Notes: generated by a model from the sequence alone, not told the origin. A DNA stretch of 18,603 nucleotides from Prevotellaceae bacterium UBA1710 (GCA_002317355.1 DCJC01000018.1:13282-31884), one strand, 5' to 3'. Shown: positions 1 through 7,491, numbered from the stretch's first letter. Numbers and translations: made by a program.

Positions 1-737
1 TGCAGTTCTTCATCAAGCCTGGCACAGAGCTCGACTGGTTCGCAAAGTGGAAGGAAACACGTATGAAGTGGCACCAGAACCTCGGTTTCGGCGCTGAGAA
101 CTACCGTTTCCACGATCACGACAAGCTCGCTCACTATGCTAATGCAGCTACAGATATCGAGTTCCACATGCCATTCGGCTTCAAGGAGGTTGAGGGTATC
201 CACTCTCGTACAAACTTCGACCTTGGTCAGCACGCTAAGTTCTCTGGCAAGAAGATCGAGTACTTCGATCCAGAAGAGAATGCATCATACACTCCATACG
301 TTATCGAGACATCTATCGGTGTTGACCGTATGTTCCTCTCCATCATGTGTCATTCATACGAAGAGGAGAAGCTTGAGGGTGGTGACGTTCGTACAGTGCT
401 CCATCTCCCAGCAGCTCTTGCTCCAGTCAAGCTCGCTATCTTCCCTCTCACAAAGAAGGACGGTCTGCCAGAGAAGGCTCGCGAGATTCAGGACGCTCTC
501 AAGTTCCACTTCAACTGTAAGTATGAGGAGAAGGATCAGATCGGTAAGCGTTATCGCCGTCAGGATGCCATCGGTACTCCTTTCTGCGTAACAGTTGACC
601 ACCAGACTCTCGAGGACAACACCGTAACTCTCCGTTACCGCGACTCTATGGAGCAGAAGCGTGTTGCAATCTCTGAGCTTCAGGGCATCATCGAGGATCA
701 GGTTTCTATCACTTCTCTCCTTAAGAAGCTTCAGTAA
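1..737 (+). CDS. glyS: glycyl-tRNA synthetase, C-terminal part (gene truncated by the window edge)
   Basis: The reading frame is open from the window edge (first full codon at position 3) to TAA at 735-737, so the true start lies outside. The enzyme charges tRNA-Gly with glycine in the cytoplasm. The visible part is the end of a class II catalytic core followed by the anticodon-binding domain. ETSIGVDRMF is class II motif 3, with the ATP-binding arginine. The segment from LAPVKLAIFPLTKKDG to the C-terminus is an HGTP_anticodon-type domain, with the RYRRQDAIGTPFCVTVD stretch typical of the family. This is the single-chain homodimeric glycine enzyme, not the separate alpha/beta type. The next gene starts at the nucleotide after the stop, so the two are probably co-transcribed. 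Function is well supported by sequence recognition. Confidence 0.95.
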   Translation, partial: QFFIKPGTELDWFAKWKETRMKWHQNLGFGAENYRFHDHDKLAHYANAATDIEFHMPFGFKEVEGIHSRTNFDLGQHAKFSGKKIEYFDPEENASYTPYVIETSIGVDRMFLSIMCHSYEEEKLEGGDVRTVLHLPAALAPVKLAIFPLTKKDGLPEKAREIQDALKFHFNCKYEEKDQIGKRYRRQDAIGTPFCVTVDHQTLEDNTVTLRYRDSMEQKRVAISELQGIIEDQVSITSLLKKLQ

Positions 738-1415
738 ATGAAAATTCGAAATATAATTGCTGGCGGTTGTAAGACTGCCAGCAAACTTTTCTTCTTTACG
801 CTTGTTCTACTTGGAGCAATGACTGTCGTTTCATGTAGCGAGACTGAAGAAGAGCAGGAAAACGAATTTGAGAATTGGGAATCGCGAAACGAGACATACT
901 TCTCAAACATCTATTCACAGGCTGAGTCAGCTATCAATTCCGGTTCAAAGGAATGGAAGATTATCCGTGTGTATTCTAAGGATGAAGATGCGGCAAAGGA
1001 CAAAAAAGACTACATCGTAGTTCATGTTGAGAATGAAGGCGTTGGCACAGAATGTCCTAATCTATCAGATACCGTACGCTTGCACTATAGAGGAAATCTC
1101 ATGCCAAGCACAAGTTATGTGAATGGCTATCAGTTTGTTTCTTCTTGGCAAGGTGAATACAACATAAAGTCTATGATTCCTGTAGGAGGATATGCTTATA
1201 ACTGTATTTCCATTGGTCGTACATACGTTTCTATTCCTGGTGTCACAACAGCATTGCTCAATATGCACAAAGGTGACCACTGGACAGTTTACGTCCCATA
1301 CGATCTCGGCAATTCAGCATTAAGCAGCATCATTCCAAGCAATAGCACTTTGAAATTCGACCTTACTCTCGTTGATTTTCTACGTAAAGGACAGAAGTTC
1401 CCAAGCTACATTTAA
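738..1415 (+). CDS. FKBP-type peptidyl-prolyl cis-trans isomerase, predicted lipoprotein
   Basis: 225 aa. The ATG directly follows the glyS stop (TAA-ATG), which fits translational coupling. A basic start and a hydrophobic stretch end in the lipobox VVSC (Cys33), so the protein is probably a lipoprotein facing the periplasm or outer membrane. An acidic linker follows (EETEEEQENEFEN). The C-terminal half has the FKBP layout: DTVRLHYRGNLMPS, then a GYQFVSSW strand, then a V-x-G-V-T-TALLNMHKGDHWTVYVPYDLGN segment, ending STLKFDLTLVDF. FKBPs catalyse proline isomerisation and assist folding of exported proteins. The family match is clear, but some active-site aromatics are replaced (SSW where a D-S-S-Y type motif is common), so catalytic activity is inferred. 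A strong hairpin follows 23 nt after the stop. Confidence 0.85.
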   Translation: MKIRNIIAGGCKTASKLFFFTLVLLGAMTVVSCSETEEEQENEFENWESRNETYFSNIYSQAESAINSGSKEWKIIRVYSKDEDAAKDKKDYIVVHVENEGVGTECPNLSDTVRLHYRGNLMPSTSYVNGYQFVSSWQGEYNIKSMIPVGGYAYNCISIGRTYVSIPGVTTALLNMHKGDHWTVYVPYDLGNSALSSIIPSNSTLKFDLTLVDFLRKGQKFPSYI

Positions 1416-1438
1416 GCAGATAATCCGACGATAATAAC

Positions 1439-1502
1439 AAGTAAACTCGGTGATACTCCGTTCTGAGCCTTATATAGAATGGGAGTATCACCGAGTTTAC
1501 TT
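1439..1502. terminator. perfect 21-bp hairpin after the FKBP gene (putative terminator)
   Basis: Positions 1439-1459 are the exact reverse complement of 1482-1502, with a 22-nt loop. The first bases of the left arm are AAGTAAACTCGGTGATACTC. There is only a short run of T after the right arm (TTA), so it is not a textbook intrinsic terminator. Its place just past the FKBP stop, in a convergent gap, suggests transcription termination or 3'-end protection. Confidence 0.6.
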
Positions 1503-1511
1503 AGGAGTAGA

Positions 1512-1610
1512 AGCGGAGGCAGAGCGGAGGCACAACGGAGGCAGAGCGGACTTACATCCGACTCATCTCTAACTTATATCTGACTCATCCCTAACTCATC
1601 TCTGATTTAA
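1512..1610. repeat. 11-bp tandem repeat array, left of palindromic element copy 1
   Basis: Nine consecutive 11-bp units fill exactly 99 bp and end at the first base of the palindromic element. Units 1-4 are AGCGGAGGCAG, AGCGGAGGCAC, AACGGAGGCAG and AGCGGACTTAC. Units 5-9 are ATCCGACTCAT, CTCTAACTTAT, ATCTGACTCAT, CCCTAACTCAT and CTCTGATTTAA. Two sub-families (AGCGGAGGC and CTnACTCAT) share the same 11-bp phase. No gene is visible here. Confidence 0.8.
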
Positions 1611-1907
1611 CGAGAGTTCGACGAATTCTAAATATTTGTTTTTCAATCAATAAGAATTCCGTGATGGGCGAGCCCCGAAGCGGGCGATACCTAAAAGGGC
1701 AGTCCGTGAGGGCTGTTATATTGAATAGTGTTAGTTTATGAGGGCTGAAAGTCCGACACCTATTGTATCACTCAGTTTTTAGGTGTCGCACCTACAGTGC
1801 TCACCAATCAAATATCCCTTATAGACAGCCCTCACGGACTGCCCTTTTAGGTATCGCCCGCTTCGGGGCTCATCAATCAAGTGACTAACGAATTCGTCGA
1901 ACTCACG
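1611..1907. repeat. nested palindromic interspersed element, copy 1 (297 bp)
   Basis: The outer ends are 18-bp terminal inverted repeats, 1611-1628 and 1890-1907, with one mismatch (CGTGAGTTCGACGAATTC in the right copy read inward; the left has CGAGAG). Inside lie perfect 47-bp inverted arms at 1670-1716 and 1825-1871. Between them, in a 108-nt loop, is a smaller hairpin with stem CGACACCT (1754-1761) and AGGTGTCG (1781-1788). A second copy is at 18270-18573. There is no credible ORF, so it is MITE-like or a structured RNA/DNA element. It lies between the convergent FKBP and pnuC genes. Confidence 0.85.
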
Positions 1908-1944
1908 TAAGACTTAGGTAAGACTCACGTAAGAGTCACGTAAG
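1901..1944. repeat. 11-bp tandem repeats at the right end of palindromic element copy 1
   Basis: Four in-phase 11-mers: ACTCACGTAAG, ACTTAGGTAAG, ACTCACGTAAG and AGTCACGTAAG. The first unit overlaps the last 7 bases of the terminal inverted repeat (ACTCACG), so the array looks as if it grew out from the element end. The remaining 91 bp to the end of pnuC (1945-2035) show nothing I can name. Confidence 0.75.
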
Positions 1945-2035
1945 AACTACATTGGAACCAAAATACCCCGTCTTATTCCTTTGAAAGCTTATTCCACATC
2001 CATATTCCGTAGAAAGAATTGATGAGATAGACCGA

Positions 2036-2752
2036 TTATTTTGCTACCGTCATGAAAGAGAACTCAGAATCAGACATCAGCCACATGGTGATGTAAGAAA
2101 CATTAATGATGAGCCACATGTACCATTGCTCCACAAAAGCCTTTACTGATATGTAGAGAGTAACGATACTGAGTACGGTAGTGAATGAGTCGAGCCAAAG
2201 CTGAGCCTCCTGATCATAGTCCATTTTCAAGGTATTGAACTGCATATCAGGAAGGATGCTATGAAGTGTTTCTATCATCCAAGAGCCAAAGGACTTAAGA
2301 AATACGCCAAGAAGGAAAGTCATAATGACAACGACAATGAATGTTGCAAAGCACTGGTACCATGTCATATAGCGGGTCTTCACACGATTGGTATGATCAT
2401 CGAGCTCACGCTTTCGCCAGCTCTTCCATCCTACAAACTGCATAGGAAGATTCCAGAAGAAACTCTGAAGGAAATCCCCATACATGTGGGTGCAGAAGCA
2501 GATTATGATATGCAGAATGCCCTCAAGAATTCCGAAAATCCAGTTGGCTAATGAGCCTTTTGCACCAAGTACCACACAAAGCACACCAAGAATAGCGGAA
2601 ACGGCAGCTATGCAATTCTGCCACCCAAACTCCCCCTTGATAAAGAATGAAGAAAGGGCGAGCAACATGATACAAGCCATGAGAACAATCTCAAAAGCAT
2701 TGAGCGTGATAAAACTCTTCTTTACCACCTCAGAATAGTTTTTTACATTCAT
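2036..2752 (-). CDS. pnuC: nicotinamide riboside transporter PnuC
   Basis: PnuC is an inner-membrane facilitator that imports nicotinamide riboside for NAD synthesis. I choose the ATG at 2750-2752 (MNVKNYSEVV, 238 aa). An in-frame ATG at 2771-2773 would add seven residues, but a TAATTTTG promoter element lies at 2761-2768 between the two, so the upstream ATG would not be transcribed. Several hydrophobic helices are visible (FEIVLMACIMLLALSSFF, CIAAVSAILGVLCVVLGA, the FGILEGILHIIICFC region, ATFIVVVIMTFLLGVFL). Family signatures are WNLPMQFVGWKSWRKR in the middle and the helix pair around LDSFTTVLSIVTLYISVKAFVEQWYMWLIINVSY near the end. It diverges from parC and has no downstream partner on its strand in this window. 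PnuC homologues can also carry thiamin or riboflavin; I see no riboswitch that would suggest this. Confidence 0.9.
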   Translation of the reverse strand: MNVKNYSEVVKKSFITLNAFEIVLMACIMLLALSSFFIKGEFGWQNCIAAVSAILGVLCVVLGAKGSLANWIFGILEGILHIIICFCTHMYGDFLQSFFWNLPMQFVGWKSWRKRELDDHTNRVKTRYMTWYQCFATFIVVVIMTFLLGVFLKSFGSWMIETLHSILPDMQFNTLKMDYDQEAQLWLDSFTTVLSIVTLYISVKAFVEQWYMWLIINVSYITMWLMSDSEFSFMTVAK

Positions 2753-2760
2753 CTTGGGTG

Positions 2761-2768
2761 CAAAATTA
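2761..2768 (-). promoter_or_regulatory. -7 promoter element for pnuC
   Basis: Read on the minus strand this is TAATTTTG, matching the Bacteroidetes -7 consensus TAnnTTTG. I see no clear -33 TTG. The expected transcription start is only a few bases before the ATG at 2752, which would make the mRNA nearly leaderless. The element settles the choice of start codon if it is used. Confidence 0.5.
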
Positions 2769-2832
2769 CGCATTATCCCCTAAAAAAGAAAAGAAAAATA
2801 GCCATAAATTCGCATAATTCATATTTTTTTTG

Positions 2833-2840
2833 TATTTTTG
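2833..2840 (+). promoter_or_regulatory. -7 promoter element for parC
   Basis: TATTTTTG matches TAnnTTTG and is followed by a 35-nt A-rich stretch to the ATG at 2876. A -33 TTG is not evident at the expected distance. It lies back to back with the pnuC element in the 123-bp divergent gap. Confidence 0.55.
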
Positions 2841-2875
2841 CAGTCTAAGAATAACGAAATGCTTTTTATCAACCA

Positions 2876-5569
2876 ATGGATGAGATAATAAACGATAACC
2901 TGAACGAAAACGAGAATGCAACAACCAACGAGAACGAAAGCGCTGGTGTTGTGAGTTCCAACCGTTTTGACGCATCTGTAGTACATCACCTTGGTGGAAT
3001 GTACCAGAGTTGGTTTCTGGATTACGCCTCATACGTAATCCTCGAACGTGCTGTACCTCATATCGAGGACGGTCTGAAGCCTGTACAGCGTCGTATCCTG
3101 CACTCTATGAAGCGAATGGATGACGGACGTTTCAATAAGGTTGCAAACATCGTTGGTCACACCATGCAGTTTCATCCTCACGGTGATGCTTCCATTGGTG
3201 ATGCCCTCGTTCAGCTTGGCCAGAAAGACCTTCTCGTTGACACTCAGGGTAACTGGGGTAACATCCTCACAGGTTCAAGTGCTGCTGCTCCTCGTTACAT
3301 CGAGGCACGATTAAGTAAGTTCGCTCTTGAGACTGTCTTCAATCCAAAGACAACAGATTGGCAGTTCTCTTACGATGGTCGTAACAAGGAGCCTATTACC
3401 TTGCCTGTAAAATATCCTTTGCTTCTTGCACAGGGTGTGGAAGGTATTGCCGTTGGTCTTAACTCAAAGATTCTTCCTCATAACTTCTGCGAGATTTGTG
3501 ATGCAGCTATTGCATATCTCCGTGGCGAGGAGTTCCATCTCTATCCAGACTTCCCAACTGGCGGTTCTATCGATGTATCTAAGTATAACGATGGACAGCG
3601 CGGTGGTTCGGTAAAGGTTCGTGCCAAGATTGAAAAGCTCGACAACAAGACACTCGTTATTCGTGACATCCCATTCTCACGCACATCTGAGTCGCTCATC
3701 GATTCTATCACACGTGCAGTAGAAAAGGGTAAGGTTAAGGTTCGCAAGGTTGAGGACTTAACAGCAGCAAACGTTGAGATTCTCGTTCATCTCACTCCTG
3801 GTGTTTCTTCAGACAAGACTCTCGATGCACTCTATATCTTCACAGATTGCGAGGTAAGCATTTCGCCAAACTGCTGTGTAATCAAGGATCGTAAGCCTCA
3901 GTTCCTTACCATCAGTGATCTGCTCCGCGCAAGTACAGATCAGACTCTCAACCTTCTCAAGCGTGAACTGGAGATTCGCAGAAATGAGTTGCTCGAGCAG
4001 TTGTTCTTCGTTTCTCTTGAGAAGATATTCATCGAGGAGCGTATCTATAAGGACAAGAAATTCGAGAATGCAGCAAGTGTGGATATCATCTGCGAGCATA
4101 TCGATGAGCGCCTGACTCCATTCTATCATCTCTTTGTTCGTGAAGTTCGTAAAGAGGACATCCTTCGTCTGCTTGAAATCAAAATGCAGCGTATCGCCAA
4201 GTTCTCTAAGGACAAGGCAGATGAGCTTATGGCAAAGATTCAGGCAGAAATCGAGGAGATTGAGCGCGACCTGAACCGTATGGTAGATGTTACCTGCGAG
4301 TGGTTCGAGCATCTGAAGACAAAGTATGGTGCTGAGCATCCACGTCTTACCGAGGTTCGTTCTTTCGACACTATCGAGGCAACAAAGGTGGCAGAGGCTA
4401 ACCAGAAGTTGTATATCAATCGCGCAGAGGGCTTCATCGGTACAGGTTTGAAGAAAGACGAGTTCGTATGCAACTGTTCTGATATTGATGATGTTGTTAT
4501 CTTCTACAAGGATGGTAAGTACAAGGTTATTCGTGTAGCCGATAAGATTTTCGTTGGTAAGAACATCATCCACCTACAGGTTTGGAAGAAGAACGACCTT
4601 CGCACGACCTATAACATGGTGTATCGCGATGGTAAGCAGGGCAACTATTATGTGAAGAGATTCAACGTTACGGGTATGACTCGTGACAAGGAATACGACC
4701 TCACATTAGGAACTCCGGGCTCAAAAATACATTACTTCACAGCAAATCCAAATGGAGAGGCTGAGGTAATCAAGGTGACACTTGAGCCAAACGTTAAGCT
4801 CAAGAAGATATTTATCGACTACGACTTCTCAACCCTTGCTGTCAAGGGAAGAACTTCACGTGGCAATCTCCTTACAAAGAATACCATCCACAGAATATCT
4901 CTGAAGTCTCATGGACATTCTACATTGGGTGGTCAGAAGGTATGGTACGACCCAGATGTGAACCGTCTTAACCACACCGAGCATGGAAGACTGCTTGGTG
5001 AGTTCTCTGACGGAGATCAGATCCTCGTTATTCTCAGCGATGGTGATTTCTACGTTACCACACCAAGTGTTGACAACCACTTCGAGCAAAATGTAAAGAG
5101 AATCGAGAAGTTTGACGTCAATAAGGTTTACACCTGTGTTCTCTACGACAAGGACAACAAGAACCTGCCATACATCAAGCGTTTCCGTCTTGACAAAGCC
5201 ACAAAGAACCACCACAACTATCTCGGCAACCCACAGTCCGAGGAGGTTATCCTCACGGATGCAGTCTATCCTCGCATCCTCGTTACATTCGGTGGTGCAG
5301 ACGCATACCGCCCACAGATGGAAATAGACGCAGAGCAGTTCATCGGTATCAAGGGTTATGACGCACGTGGTAAGAGACTTGCAACCTGGGAGATTGCCAA
5401 AATCGAGGAACTCGAACCTCTACGATTCCCAGAACCAACAGATGAGGAACCAACAGACACTGACATTGACGAAGATGAAGAAAATCTCGACCCAGACGCA
5501 GAGAAAAGCGAACAGCAGGTTCGCGATGAACTCACAGGTCAGACATCTTTGAATTTCGACGAGGAATAG
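2876..5569 (+). CDS. parC: DNA topoisomerase IV subunit A (GyrA/ParC family)
   Basis: 897 aa. This is the breakage-reunion subunit of a type IIA topoisomerase, working with ParE to decatenate and relax DNA. The N-terminus is polar and variable. Core motifs follow: DYASYVILERAVPHIEDGLKPVQRRIL, the quinolone-region motif HPHGDASIGDAL (100-111), and the catalytic tyrosine Tyr141 in AAPRYIEARL. A tower and coiled-coil region around residues 350-480 leads to a degenerate beta-pinwheel C-terminal domain and an acidic tail ending SLNFDEE. I call ParC rather than GyrA because the core is divergent, I see no GyrA box (QRRGGKG type), and the layout is that of the Bacteroidetes topoisomerase IV protein. 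Residue 105 is alanine where E. coli GyrA has Ser83; Asp109 aligns with Asp87. The next gene begins 5 nt after the stop. Confidence 0.88.
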   Translation: MDEIINDNLNENENATTNENESAGVVSSNRFDASVVHHLGGMYQSWFLDYASYVILERAVPHIEDGLKPVQRRILHSMKRMDDGRFNKVANIVGHTMQFHPHGDASIGDALVQLGQKDLLVDTQGNWGNILTGSSAAAPRYIEARLSKFALETVFNPKTTDWQFSYDGRNKEPITLPVKYPLLLAQGVEGIAVGLNSKILPHNFCEICDAAIAYLRGEEFHLYPDFPTGGSIDVSKYNDGQRGGSVKVRAKIEKLDNKTLVIRDIPFSRTSESLIDSITRAVEKGKVKVRKVEDLTAANVEILVHLTPGVSSDKTLDALYIFTDCEVSISPNCCVIKDRKPQFLTISDLLRASTDQTLNLLKRELEIRRNELLEQLFFVSLEKIFIEERIYKDKKFENAASVDIICEHIDERLTPFYHLFVREVRKEDILRLLEIKMQRIAKFSKDKADELMAKIQAEIEEIERDLNRMVDVTCEWFEHLKTKYGAEHPRLTEVRSFDTIEATKVAEANQKLYINRAEGFIGTGLKKDEFVCNCSDIDDVVIFYKDGKYKVIRVADKIFVGKNIIHLQVWKKNDLRTTYNMVYRDGKQGNYYVKRFNVTGMTRDKEYDLTLGTPGSKIHYFTANPNGEAEVIKVTLEPNVKLKKIFIDYDFSTLAVKGRTSRGNLLTKNTIHRISLKSHGHSTLGGQKVWYDPDVNRLNHTEHGRLLGEFSDGDQILVILSDGDFYVTTPSVDNHFEQNVKRIEKFDVNKVYTCVLYDKDNKNLPYIKRFRLDKATKNHHNYLGNPQSEEVILTDAVYPRILVTFGGADAYRPQMEIDAEQFIGIKGYDARGKRLATWEIAKIEELEPLRFPEPTDEEPTDTDIDEDEENLDPDAEKSEQQVRDELTGQTSLNFDEE

Positions 5570-5574
5570 TCTTC

Positions 5575-6399
5575 ATGCGCACGATCCTTATTATATTAGC
5601 ATTGCCACTTGCTTCCTATGCGTTTGCACAGGAAGCAAATGATATTATAAAAGCCCTTGAAGAAAATCTATCATATCTTGAATATGTCACCCCTCATACG
5701 GAGCATTCGACAATGGTCTCTATAGGTCATGCTAATAGACTTGACACTTATCTTTCACCAGAAGAATATGAGGGAACTGACATAAGGTTCATATCAAGTT
5801 CTATGCGCATGAGCCACGGAACATGGGACAAGCAATTCACGCACGAAGGTGCTTTTGACTACACCAATAACCGAGCAGGAAACGGCAAGACTCTCGCAGG
5901 CCATTACAACTTCGCGTTTTCTATGCTAAAGCCTCTCGATGTCGCCGTAAACAGATTAGAATTAAGAGCAGGCTTTGCTTCCGATTTGTATTTAGGTTTT
6001 GCATACAATATGCACAATTCATCAAACAACCCAGCACAGGGCTATGCATCACTTTCACTTGGAGCCACAGCGATTGCCACATACAAAATCAAGATATTCA
6101 ACAAACTTCTGCCTATAAACTACGAGGTGCGAATACCAATGATTGGAGCTATGTTCTCCCCAGCTTTCGGACAGTCATACTACGAGATTTTCAACAATGG
6201 CAACTATGACAGTAACATTGTCTTAACGACCATTGCCATACCGCAATTCAAGCATCAGTTAACAATAGACTACCCAATAGGCAAGCATACAAATCTCAGG
6301 ATAGGCTATCTCGGAGACTATCGTCAAAGTAAGCCAAACCACCTAAAGCAGCACACCTATACAAATTCTTTTATAGTGGGTTACGTTACCGGCATTTAG
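5575..6399 (+). CDS. predicted outer-membrane beta-barrel protein of unknown function (DUF3316-like)
   Basis: 274 aa. The ATG lies 5 nt after the parC stop, so it is likely co-transcribed. The first 18-19 residues form a classic signal peptide ending SYAFAQ, with cleavage probably after the Ala before Gln19. The mature part alternates polar and hydrophobic residues and is rich in aromatics and glycine: VAVNRLELRAGFASDLYLGFAYNM, GYASLSLGATAIATYKIKIF, INYEVRIPMIGAMFSPAFGQSYYEIF, HQLTIDYPIGKHTNLRIGYLGDYRQS. This fits amphipathic strands of an outer-membrane barrel. From memory it resembles Bacteroidetes DUF3316 proteins; I cannot verify this, and the function is unknown. It does not end in the aromatic residue common in barrel proteins (the last residues are VTGI). 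The parC link may reflect only shared transcription. Confidence 0.6.
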   Translation: MRTILIILALPLASYAFAQEANDIIKALEENLSYLEYVTPHTEHSTMVSIGHANRLDTYLSPEEYEGTDIRFISSSMRMSHGTWDKQFTHEGAFDYTNNRAGNGKTLAGHYNFAFSMLKPLDVAVNRLELRAGFASDLYLGFAYNMHNSSNNPAQGYASLSLGATAIATYKIKIFNKLLPINYEVRIPMIGAMFSPAFGQSYYEIFNNGNYDSNIVLTTIAIPQFKHQLTIDYPIGKHTNLRIGYLGDYRQSKPNHLKQHTYTNSFIVGYVTGI

Positions 6400-6425
6400 G
6401 AATATGTAACAGATAGTTATATAAA

Positions 6426-7424
6426 ATGAAACAAATCATCAGCATATTTTCCGCATTATTTCTGATCTTCACACTCTCTTCATGTGTGAAGGAAGAAGAT
6501 TATGCCAATACTCCAAAAGACAATTTTGAGGCATTATGGAAAATAATGGATGAGCACTACTGTTTCTTTGAAGAGAAGCAAAAAGAGCTGGGAGTTGACT
6601 GGAATGAAGTCCATGCAAGATACGCATCACAGGTGTCAGATGACATGAACAACGAGCAGTTGTTCGAGTTCCTTGGCAAGATGACTGGAGAATTGAAGGA
6701 CGGCCACGTCAATCTATCTGCCGCTTTCGATTACGCCCGTAACTGGTCATGGAAAGAGAATTATCCTTCAAATTTCTCAGATACGCTTCAAAGAAAATAT
6801 CTCGGAACAGACTATCGCATTTCAAGTGGCTTGAGATATCGTATTCTTGAAAACAACATAGGATACATCTACTGCGGATCATTTGAAAACTCATTTGGTG
6901 CAGGTAATCTTGATGAGATCCTTCTATATCTTGCACCATGCAATTCACTTATCATAGACGTACGAAACAATGGTGGTGGATTGATCACTTCCGCACAGAC
7001 ACTTGCAGCACGTTTCACCAACGATAAAACGCTTGTTGGATACATGAAACACAAAACAGGCACAGCGCACAATAGTTTTTCTGATTTAGAAGCACAATAT
7101 ATCGAACCTGCTAAGGGAATACGCTGGCAAAAGAAGGTCTGCGTCCTTGCAAACCGGTCAACTTTCAGTGCCGCAAACGAGTTCGTGAAGTACATGAAAA
7201 CGCTCGGAGCACCCATTATAGGTGACAGAACTGGTGGTGGTGCAGGAATGCCTTTCAGCAGTGAGCTTCCAAATGGCTGGGGAGTACGTTTTTCCGCATG
7301 TCCAATGTATGATTGCAATCGCAACAGCACAGAATTCGGAATTGAACCGACCCAAAAAGTTGATATATCAACCACAGACTATCAGAGAGGCATTGACACC
7401 ATAATTGAAACAGCATTTAACTAA
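6426..7424 (+). CDS. S41-family C-terminal-processing-type peptidase, predicted lipoprotein
   Basis: 332 aa. The signal sequence ends in the lipobox LSSC (Cys20), predicting a lipoprotein. S41 proteases cut periplasmic or extracytoplasmic proteins. An N-terminal helical region (NFEALWKIMDEHYCFFEEK) precedes ELKDGHVNL, whose His94 is typical of the S41B/tricorn-core type. Further on are LIIDVRNNGGG (176-185), the nucleophile region NRSTFSAANEF with Ser248, GDRTGGGAG (266-274), and FGIEPTQKVDIS near the end, with Glu307 as a possible third catalytic residue. This Ser-His-Glu layout, without an obvious PDZ domain, differs from CtpA, which uses Ser-Lys. The gene follows the barrel gene by 26 nt and probably ends the parC transcript; the tRNA downstream has its own promoter. 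The family is secure and the substrate unknown. Confidence 0.85.
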   Translation: MKQIISIFSALFLIFTLSSCVKEEDYANTPKDNFEALWKIMDEHYCFFEEKQKELGVDWNEVHARYASQVSDDMNNEQLFEFLGKMTGELKDGHVNLSAAFDYARNWSWKENYPSNFSDTLQRKYLGTDYRISSGLRYRILENNIGYIYCGSFENSFGAGNLDEILLYLAPCNSLIIDVRNNGGGLITSAQTLAARFTNDKTLVGYMKHKTGTAHNSFSDLEAQYIEPAKGIRWQKKVCVLANRSTFSAANEFVKYMKTLGAPIIGDRTGGGAGMPFSSELPNGWGVRFSACPMYDCNRNSTEFGIEPTQKVDISTTDYQRGIDTIIETAFN

Positions 7425-7491
7425 AAGCAGTTAGAAAGCGCTCCGTTTGAGTTAATAAATGTTAATTGCGCATATTTTTTGGTCATTTTTC

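Noticed and set aside
1611..1907. Insertion sequence with a transposase
   Set aside because: There are terminal inverted repeats but no ORF of useful length and no certain target-site duplication, so it can only be called MITE-like.
2766..3032. 88-aa minus-strand ORF across the pnuC/parC gap
   Set aside because: It is antisense to the parC start and covers both divergent promoter elements, with no recognisable protein features.
3809..4573. 254-aa open frame on the minus strand inside parC
   Set aside because: It is fully antisense to a clear topoisomerase gene. Its leucine/cysteine-rich translation reflects the codon bias of parC, and no promoter or family motif supports it.
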